Source of the DNA: Burkholderiales bacterium
GTDB lineage: Bacteria > Pseudomonadota > Gammaproteobacteria > Burkholderiales > Burkholderiaceae_C
Assembly: GCA_030604135.1 (NCBI GenBank)
Contig: JAUVWL010000002.1
Span: 62,001 to 126,000 of the forward strand
Reading direction: 5' to 3'
DNA: 64,000 nt
The notes below the pieces were generated by a model. That model saw nothing but the letters and a program-made list of their open reading frames with translations. It did not search any database and had not been told where the DNA came from. A program made the translations under genes and the position numbers. Shown here piece by piece: positions 58,201-64,000 of the stretch. Position 1 is the first letter of the stretch. Every line of letters begins with the position of its first letter.

Positions 58201-59418
58201 TCAGGCGCCCGCCGTCTGCCCTGGCGTTGCCGCCGGGGCCTTGTCGCCACTGCGCTGGGCCGGAATCTTGCCGGCCTTGATGTCGTCGTACCAGAGCTCG
58301 TGGTGTTCCTTGGCCCAGGTCTCGTCGACATAGCCTGTCTTCATGGCCTGGTAGGCGCCGGACATGCCCAGGGTGCCCATGTAGATGTGTCCCATGAACA
58401 TGGCCATCATGAGCACTGCCGCACTGGCGTGGATCATGTGGGCCACCTGCATGTTGCCACGGGTGTACTCGAACACGGGCAGGATCTTGTCCAGGAACAG
58501 ACCTGTGGCCACAACCACCAGACCGATCGCGAACACGCCCAGCCAGAACAGCACCTTCTCTCCGGCGTTGAAGCGGTGCGAAGGCACTTCGTGTCCGCTG
58601 AGCAGGCCGCCACCCTTGAGCAGCCAGGTCAGATCGCCTTTGGACGGCAGATTGTCGCGGGCAAAGGTGATGATGACCACGACCAGCGACACGGCAAACA
58701 GCGGGCCGGCAAAGTTGTGGGCATTCTTCATGGCATAGGCCAGCCAGCCGAACAGCGTGCTACCAAGCACCGGCAACAGGAAGAACTTGCCGAAGGCCAT
58801 GACGATACCGGAGAGCGCCAGCACGACAAAGGCGATGGCGTTGACCCAGTGCGCCGCGCGCTCCACGTAGGTGAACCGTTCGATCAGGCGCCCGGTCTCC
58901 TTGCCGTGCAAACGGATGGTGCCCTTGCCAAAGTAGAACAGGGCAATGGCGACCAGCACAATGAGCAACAGGGAACCACCGTAAGGAATGATCCAGTTGT
59001 TGCGGACCTGACGCCAGGCCTCACCGGCGGTGGTGAAACGCGATCCAGGGTATTGCACGAAGCCCTGGATCAGGTTGCCCGCCTCCAGATACGGCAGACT
59101 GGTGTAGCCCGTCACCCCTTCCCGAACATCACGCCACATGGGCGCGTTGTTGCCCGGTTGCACCCTGCCCCGCTCCGCGTTGGACTGGTTCGCGTAGTTC
59201 GGATCGCTGCTGGCGTCCGGCGCAATCTCGAAGATGTTGGCGCTGCGGATGCCGCCTTGCTGCTGAGAAGCAGCGGCAGGAGGCACCAGATCGTCTTCCA
59301 CCGGGGCAACCTGCAAGGACTGCGCATGGGCCCATCCCAGCCCGAGCCACAGGATCACAGCCGACCAGCCCAGCGGCGACAAGAGCCGGCGCAGACCGGT
59401 CATCAGTTGGCTTGGCAT
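58201..59418 (-). CDS. fdhI: Formate dehydrogenase gamma subunit (cytochrome b556)
   Basis: This 405-residue membrane subunit anchors the dehydrogenase and passes electrons to quinone through b haems. An N-terminal signal ends near residue 33 (GWAHAQ), a periplasmic part follows, and four or more helices come from residue about 145 with histidine haem ligands in FTYVERAAHWVNA, NAHNFAGPLF and HMIHASAAV. It is the last structural gene after the small lipoprotein. The longer N-terminal part is common in the Burkholderiales form. Confidence 0.93.
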   Translation of the reverse strand: MPSQLMTGLRRLLSPLGWSAVILWLGLGWAHAQSLQVAPVEDDLVPPAAASQQQGGIRSANIFEIAPDASSDPNYANQSNAERGRVQPGNNAPMWRDVREGVTGYTSLPYLEAGNLIQGFVQYPGSRFTTAGEAWRQVRNNWIIPYGGSLLLIVLVAIALFYFGKGTIRLHGKETGRLIERFTYVERAAHWVNAIAFVVLALSGIVMAFGKFFLLPVLGSTLFGWLAYAMKNAHNFAGPLFAVSLVVVIITFARDNLPSKGDLTWLLKGGGLLSGHEVPSHRFNAGEKVLFWLGVFAIGLVVVATGLFLDKILPVFEYTRGNMQVAHMIHASAAVLMMAMFMGHIYMGTLGMSGAYQAMKTGYVDETWAKEHHELWYDDIKAGKIPAQRSGDKAPAATPGQTAGA

Positions 59419-59437
59419 GAAGCGCTCCTCGCGTCTG

Positions 59438-59689
59438 TTAGTTGCTCATGCGAGCGTAGTCATTTTGGCCGTACTGGGCACGGGCCTTGAGGTGCTGCTC
59501 CCAGCTGTTGCGGTCACCCGCTTGCCAGCCCTTGTCGGCATACTGACTCTTGCCGACACCGGAGTACGGCGCGTTGTCGTTCTTGATCGCCTGTCCCTGT
59601 AGCTCCTGCGGCTGATCACCACAGCCGGCCATGGAGAACGCGAGCAGAATGGCGCCCAGAAGGGTGGCTGTACGTTTCAACTGAATCAT
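59438..59689 (-). CDS. Small lipoprotein of the formate dehydrogenase operon
   Basis: This 83-residue protein has a lipoprotein signal MIQLKRTATLLGAILLAFSMAGC with lipidated Cys23, then a hydrophilic part with WQAGDRNSWEQHLKARAQYG. I do not recognise a function. The start overlaps the fdhB stop (ATGA), with AAGGAGG in front, so it is surely translated with the operon. It may help assembly or attachment of the dehydrogenase, by position only. Confidence 0.85.
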   Translation of the reverse strand: MIQLKRTATLLGAILLAFSMAGCGDQPQELQGQAIKNDNAPYSGVGKSQYADKGWQAGDRNSWEQHLKARAQYGQNDYARMSN

Positions 59690-60288
59690 GACCGACCTCC
59701 TTGTGCGCTGCCATACGCGGTGCCCCAGCCCCAGACTTCGGCACCCTTGCCACGTTGCAACACCCGGTTGCGGAAGATGTCGGCGACGACATCACCATCG
59801 CCCGCCAGCAAGGCCTTGGTCGAGCACTGCTCGGCACAGGCCGGCAATTTGCCTTCGGCCAGACGGTTGCGGCCGTATTTCTCGAATTCGGACTGGCTGC
59901 CATGGGCCTCGGGACCGCCGGCGCAGAAGGTGCACTTGTCCATCTTGCCACGCACACCGAAGGTGCCCTGGCTGGGAAACTGGGGCGCGCCGAACGGGCA
60001 GGCGTAGCTGCAGTATCCGCAGCCGATGCAGACATCCTTGTCGTGCAACACCACACCCTCGTCGGTGCGGTAGAAGCAGTTGACCGGGCAGACCGCCATG
60101 CAGGGCGCGTCACTGCAATGCATGCAGGCCACCGAGATGGATTTTTCGCCCGGCACGCCGTCGTTGAGGGTGACGACCCGGCGGCGGTTCACGCCCCAGG
60201 GCACTTCGTGCTCGTTCTTGCAAGCCGTGACACAACCGTTGCACTCGATGCAGCGTTCGGCGTCACAGATAAATTTCATGCGTGCCAT
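59686..60288 (-). CDS. fdhB: Formate dehydrogenase beta (iron-sulfur) subunit
   Basis: This 200-residue ferredoxin-like protein carries four [4Fe-4S] clusters. Its cysteine groups are CDAERCIECNGCVTACKNEH, CMHCSDAPCMAVCPVNC, CIGCGYCSYACPFGAP and CTFC with CAEQC. It moves electrons from the catalytic subunit to cytochrome b. It has no signal peptide and is exported with the Tat-bearing alpha subunit. It starts 13 bases after fdhA. Confidence 0.95.
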   Translation of the reverse strand: MARMKFICDAERCIECNGCVTACKNEHEVPWGVNRRRVVTLNDGVPGEKSISVACMHCSDAPCMAVCPVNCFYRTDEGVVLHDKDVCIGCGYCSYACPFGAPQFPSQGTFGVRGKMDKCTFCAGGPEAHGSQSEFEKYGRNRLAEGKLPACAEQCSTKALLAGDGDVVADIFRNRVLQRGKGAEVWGWGTAYGSAQGGRS

Positions 60289-60300
60289 CTTGGTGTCTCC

Positions 60301-63270
60301 TTATGCCTTGCTCACATTGCAGACCGTGGTCTTGGTTTCCTGCATCATGGTCACGATGTCGTAGCCATAGGTGGTGGCCGTGTTGACGGCCTCACCCCGC
60401 ACAATGGGGAAAGCGCCGTCGGGGTAATAGGGCTTGAGGTCGGCACCCTGCCACCGGCCCGAGAAGTGGAACGGCAGGAACACCGTTTCACGGTCCACCC
60501 GCTCGGTCACCAGCGCCTGCACATTGATGCGGGCACCCGTCGGTGTGCTAACCCAGACCCGCTCACCGTTGCGAATGCCGCGCTCGGCCGCGGTGGCCGG
60601 GTTGATCTCGACGAACATTTCCTGCTGCAGTTCGGCCAGCCAGGGGTTGGAGCGGGTTTCCTCGCCACCGCCTTCGTACTCGACCAGTCGGCCGGAGGTC
60701 ATGATCAGCGGGAATTTCTCGTGGACCTTGTCCTCGACGTTCTTCTGCTGCAGCGACTTGTACAGAATCGGCATGCGCCAGCGCGTCTTCTGGTCGTCGT
60801 GGCTGGGGTACTTGGCCATCAGGTCCGGGCGGGTGCCGTAGATCGGCTCACGGTGCTGGGGAATGGCGTCGGGGAAGTTCCAGACCACCGCACGCGCCTT
60901 GGCGTTGCCAAACGGATGGCAGCCATGGGCCATGGCCACACGGATGATGGCCCCGGTCGGGTCGGTTTTCCAGTTCTTGCCTTCGGCCTTGACCTGTTCA
61001 TCGGCGGACAGGTCGCTCCACCAGCCAAGCTTCTTAAGCAGAACGTCATCGAATTCCGGGTATCCGGTGGTAATTTCGGCCCCGAGCGAATGTGACCCGT
61101 CTTCGGCCAGCAGGCTCACGCCTTCTCGCTCGACACCGAAGTTCGCCCGGAAGTTGCCGCCGCCGTCCATGACGTGCTTGGAGGTGTCGTACAGGTTGGG
61201 CGAACCCGGGTGCTTGAGCGCTGGAGTGCCGTAGCAGGGCCACGGCAGGCCAAAATAGTCGCCACTCATGTCGTAACCGGTCTCCTGGTCGACCACCTTG
61301 CCCTTGCACTTGAGCGTCTTGACGTCGAAGGCGTCCATGTGGCGCATGTGGGCCTTCAGGCGCTCCGGGCTCTGGCCGGTGTAGCCGATGGTCCAGACAC
61401 TGCGGTTGATTTCGCGCAGGATGTCCTCGATCATGGGCTCTTCCATGCCGCCTTTGCCCTTGACCATCTGGAAGTTCTTGGAGAGCTGCTCTGCAAACCC
61501 CAGTCTCTGGGCCAGCTGGTGCATGATCATGTGATCGGTGCGGCTGTCCCACAAGGGCTCGATGACCTGCTCACGCCACTGGATCGAGCGGTTGGATGCG
61601 GTGCATGACCCACTGGTCTCGAACTGGGTGGCCGCGGGCAGCAGGTAGACCTCGCGGTTGGGATTGAGGTCCTCGGCACGCCCCGGCATGGCGGCCATGG
61701 AGGCGGTCGCCGACGGGTAGGGATCGATCACCACCAGCAGATCCAGCTTGTCCATGGCCCGCTTCATTTCCAGACCGCGGGTCTGGGAGTTGGGCGCGTG
61801 ACCCCAGAAGAACATGCCACGGATGTTGGAACCCTGGTCGATCAGCTCCTTGTCTTCCAGCACACCGTCCACCCAGCGCGAGACGGTGATGCCGGGTTTT
61901 TCCATCATGCCTTCGCTGTAGCGAGACTTGATCCAGTCGTAATCGACGCCCCACACGTTGGCATAGTGCTTCCAGGAACCGGCAGCCAGGCCGTAGTAAC
62001 CGGGCAGCGAATCGGGGTTGGGACCGACGTCGGTGGCACCCTGCACGTTGTCGTGACCGCGGAAGATGTTGGTGCCACCACCACTCTTGCCGACGTTGCC
62101 CAGCGCCAGCTGCAGGATGCAGGATGCGCGAACCATGGCGTTGCCGATGGTGTGCTGGGTCTGGCCCATGCACCACACGATGGTGCCCGGGCTGTTCTCG
62201 TGCAGCATGCGGGCCACCTTGAGCATCTGCTCTTCCTTGACACCGCAGGCCTCTTCGACCTTGTCCGGCGTCCACTTGGCCAGCACATCGGCCTTGACCG
62301 CTTCCATGCCATAGACGCGGTCGTTGATGTACTTCTTGTCTTCCCAGCCGTTCTTGAAGATGTGGTACAGCAGCCCGAACAGGTAGGGGATGTCGGTGCC
62401 GGAACGGATGCGAACGTACTCGTCGGCCTTGGCAGCCGTGCGGGTGAAGCGCGGATCGACCACGATCATCTTGCAGCCGTTTTCCTTGGCGTGCAGCATG
62501 TGCAGCAGGGACACCGGGTGCGCTTCGGCGGCATTGGAGCCGATGTACAAGGCGACCTTGCTGTTCTGCATGTCGTTGTACGAGTTGGTCATCGCACCGT
62601 AGCCCCAGGTGTTGGCCACGCCAGCCACCGTGGTGGAGTGGCAGATGCGCGCCTGGTGGTCGCAGTTGTTGGTGCCCCAGAAGCTGACGAACTTGCGCAG
62701 CAGGTAGGCCTGCTCGTTGTTGTGCTTGGACGAGCCGATGAAGTAGACCGAATCCGGACCACTGGCGTCGCGCAGCGCGTTCATCTTGGCGACGATGCCG
62801 TTGTAGGCCTCATCCCAGCTGATGCGCTGGTACTTGCCATTGACCAGCTTCATCGGATAACGGAGCCGGTATTCACCGTGGCCGTGCTCGCGCAGCGAGG
62901 CTCCCTTGGCGCAGTGGGCACCCAGGTTGATGGGCGAATCGAACACCGGTTCCTGACGGGTCCAGACGCCGTTCTCCACCACCGCATCCGTGGCGCAGCC
63001 GACCGAGCAGTGTGTGCAGACGGTGCGGCGCACCTCGATCTTGCCGGTGCCGTCGATGGAACCGCCCGAGGCGGCCTTGGCCTTTTTGACCAGGGTCAAC
63101 TGCGTGGCCGCCAGACCCACACCGACACCAAGACCGGAGCGGCGCAGAAAGGCACGGCGGTCCATGGTGGGCAAGGCGCTGGACAAGCCTCGCTGCAGGT
63201 GCTGGACAAAGCTGGTGTGGGCACGCGAGCCCGACGCGCCGGAGGATGTGGATTTCTTGGTCAGCAACAT
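60301..63270 (-). CDS. fdhA: Formate dehydrogenase alpha (catalytic molybdopterin) subunit, cysteine form
   Basis: This 989-residue enzyme oxidises formate to CO2 in the periplasm. A long N-terminal part with RRAFLRRSGLGVGVGLAATQ is a Tat signal. The [4Fe-4S] ligands are Cys85, Cys88, Cys92 and Cys120. In QARICHSTTVAG the metal ligand is Cys210 rather than selenocysteine, next to His211, so no Sec insertion is needed. The rest fits the FdhN/FdhO type. ATG 63270 has AAGGAGA before it; an inner ATG at 63165 lacks a ribosome-binding site. It follows the small Tat protein and precedes fdhB. Confidence 0.96.
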   Translation of the reverse strand: MLLTKKSTSSGASGSRAHTSFVQHLQRGLSSALPTMDRRAFLRRSGLGVGVGLAATQLTLVKKAKAASGGSIDGTGKIEVRRTVCTHCSVGCATDAVVENGVWTRQEPVFDSPINLGAHCAKGASLREHGHGEYRLRYPMKLVNGKYQRISWDEAYNGIVAKMNALRDASGPDSVYFIGSSKHNNEQAYLLRKFVSFWGTNNCDHQARICHSTTVAGVANTWGYGAMTNSYNDMQNSKVALYIGSNAAEAHPVSLLHMLHAKENGCKMIVVDPRFTRTAAKADEYVRIRSGTDIPYLFGLLYHIFKNGWEDKKYINDRVYGMEAVKADVLAKWTPDKVEEACGVKEEQMLKVARMLHENSPGTIVWCMGQTQHTIGNAMVRASCILQLALGNVGKSGGGTNIFRGHDNVQGATDVGPNPDSLPGYYGLAAGSWKHYANVWGVDYDWIKSRYSEGMMEKPGITVSRWVDGVLEDKELIDQGSNIRGMFFWGHAPNSQTRGLEMKRAMDKLDLLVVIDPYPSATASMAAMPGRAEDLNPNREVYLLPAATQFETSGSCTASNRSIQWREQVIEPLWDSRTDHMIMHQLAQRLGFAEQLSKNFQMVKGKGGMEEPMIEDILREINRSVWTIGYTGQSPERLKAHMRHMDAFDVKTLKCKGKVVDQETGYDMSGDYFGLPWPCYGTPALKHPGSPNLYDTSKHVMDGGGNFRANFGVEREGVSLLAEDGSHSLGAEITTGYPEFDDVLLKKLGWWSDLSADEQVKAEGKNWKTDPTGAIIRVAMAHGCHPFGNAKARAVVWNFPDAIPQHREPIYGTRPDLMAKYPSHDDQKTRWRMPILYKSLQQKNVEDKVHEKFPLIMTSGRLVEYEGGGEETRSNPWLAELQQEMFVEINPATAAERGIRNGERVWVSTPTGARINVQALVTERVDRETVFLPFHFSGRWQGADLKPYYPDGAFPIVRGEAVNTATTYGYDIVTMMQETKTTVCNVSKA

Positions 63271-63382
63271 GGATGTCTCCTTGAAGACCGCCCCCCCTGC
63301 CCGCTGTGATGCAGCCTCAGGCGGACGCAGGAATCGGTTGGCGTGGGTGATGACAGGGTGGGTCGCAGGTGACCCTGTGCCG

Positions 63383-63610
63383 TCAGATGCGTGTGGTCCG
63401 GTAGTAATGCTTGACGTGCTCGCTCAGCATGTAGCCGCCGCCTCGCTTGGGCGCCTCGCGGGGAGCGGTTGCCGCGGAATCGCTGCCTGCGCGGGGCAGT
63501 ACGGTGGCCACTGCGGCCAGAGCGCCTACGGTGGACGCACCGGCAAACAGGGTGCGTCGGTTCATGCCGTTGCGGCCATCACCGCCTTCGGGTTGCTGGG
63601 ACTTGCTCAT
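63383..63610 (-). CDS. Small Tat-signal protein of the formate dehydrogenase region
   Basis: This 75-residue protein has NRRTLFAGASTVGALAAVATVL, a twin-arginine signal, then a short hydrophilic tail ending GGGYMLSEHVKHYYRTTRI. Such small proteins are found upstream of formate dehydrogenase genes in many proteobacteria and are known only by that context. ATG 63610 has AGGAGA at the right distance. It starts the operon; a role in export or assembly of the dehydrogenase is a guess. Confidence 0.9.
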   Translation of the reverse strand: MSKSQQPEGGDGRNGMNRRTLFAGASTVGALAAVATVLPRAGSDSAATAPREAPKRGGGYMLSEHVKHYYRTTRI

Positions 63611-63669
63611 GCGTGTCTCCTGTGGACTGATCACCGCAAAGTCGAATTGCGGACATATTTCACATGAGG

Positions 63670-63698
63670 AATCTACTGCTGCCATGCCTGGCTGGCAA
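63670..63698 (-). promoter_or_regulatory. Probable sigma-70 promoter of the formate dehydrogenase operon
   Basis: On the minus strand, TTGCCA (63698-63693) and TAGATT (63675-63670) are separated by 17 bases. The predicted start of transcription is about 50 bases before the first gene. No sigma-54 or FNR site is evident. Confidence 0.5.
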
Positions 63699-64000
63699 GC
63701 GTCACGACCCGAACATTGCGCTCAGGCTCCGATCTTGCAGTCGAGCGCTTTCAATGCCGCACTGCAACACATCGCCCGAGATTCCATCCTTAAGCCAGTT
63801 TCGTGCCAAGCCATTGCCTTCGGCCATGTCATGCCAGCAAGGGGCATTGCGTGCTCACCGCCGCCCGCACCAATCCCTGCGGTTTGTGTGCATCGGCCAT
63901 CCGTGACACGCGTCTGCGCTGACACACTCAGACGGGCTGGCGACCCTTTGGGCGTCAGCTTGTCGACGGGCAACGACAAATTGTCGCAATCAGACCGACC
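63699..64000. other. No supported gene at the right end of the window
   Basis: This stretch holds only short open frames on both strands, the longest a minus-strand frame of about 85 codons at 63722-63979. Its codon use is mixed and its protein matches nothing I know. I see no RNA gene or clear repeat. It may be upstream sequence of the fdh operon and of a gene lying beyond the window. Confidence 0.6.

Noticed and set aside
61798-63309. A 503-codon plus-strand open frame opposite fdhA
   Set aside because: It is the antisense of a well-conserved catalytic subunit and has no recognisable domain.
63722-63979. A possible 85-codon minus-strand gene at the right end
   Set aside because: Starts are TTG or internal ATG without a good ribosome-binding site, codon use is mixed and no family is recognised.

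Overview
The window is 64 kb of GC-rich bacterial chromosome. It almost certainly comes from a betaproteobacterium of the order Burkholderiales, most like the Comamonadaceae. The reasons are the gene orders xseB-ispA-dxs and ppc/hemC-hemD-hemX-hemY, a short H-NS protein with the GGPGRKPQW-type core, a formate dehydrogenase operon of the type seen in Burkholderiales, and tRNA genes with encoded CCA. It is mainly core chromosome. There is no integrase, transposase, phage gene or CRISPR array.

Layout, left to right. 1-665: start of a TRAP-transporter binding protein, cut by the window edge. 902-4021 (minus): isoprenoid precursor operon xseB-ispA-dxs. 4301-7296 (plus): Rieske oxygenase, DMT transporter, 3-mercaptopyruvate-type sulfurtransferase. 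7387-12551 (plus): two tandem paralogous PAS/GAF histidine kinases with overlapping stop and start. 12564-17569 (minus): ZIP metal transporter, a probable 6S RNA gene with a terminator, dienelactone hydrolase, Tas aldo/keto reductase, acyl-CoA synthetase. 17604-23579 (plus): alpha/beta hydrolase, prfB with its programmed frameshift, pepN, fbp, tRNA-Thr. 23648-26160 (plus): an unrecognised membrane protein with a glycine-rich C-terminal segment, and a CAP-domain lipoprotein. 26200-29143: esterase, long-chain acyl-CoA synthetase with a TetR-type palindrome in front, H-NS. 29210-33688: rluC diverging from rne, which has a long structured leader. 33801-33967: a large imperfect inverted repeat. 33964-41276: hemY-hemX-hemD-hemC diverging from ppc. 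41378-45812 (plus): RNase AM-type PHP phosphoesterase, DMT transporter, YciO, site-2 protease, trpS. 45979-48078: a response regulator and a histidine kinase, convergent. 48154-51158: tRNA-Ser, serS, ispH, fkpB. 51278-57141: radC, Smr protein, queuosine-precursor transporter, truncated globin, FtsX-type permease, upp. 57162-63610 (minus): formate dehydrogenase operon plus fdhD.

The genes give a consistent picture of a respiring heterotroph. It has non-mevalonate isoprenoid synthesis (dxs, ispA, ispH), haem synthesis (hemC, hemD, hemX, hemY), anaplerosis and gluconeogenesis (ppc, fbp), fatty-acid activation, formate oxidation into the quinone pool, and core RNA and translation functions (rne, rluC, prfB, trpS, serS, two tRNAs).

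I do not see a clear new multi-gene system. The items most worth following up are non-coding or cryptic: the 6S-like RNA, the large inverted repeat at the end of hemY, the rne leader, the 604-residue membrane protein, the mosaic first histidine kinase, the extended TrpS, and the palindromic operator before the acyl-CoA synthetase. Assignments rest on reading motifs and gene order; no database search was run.
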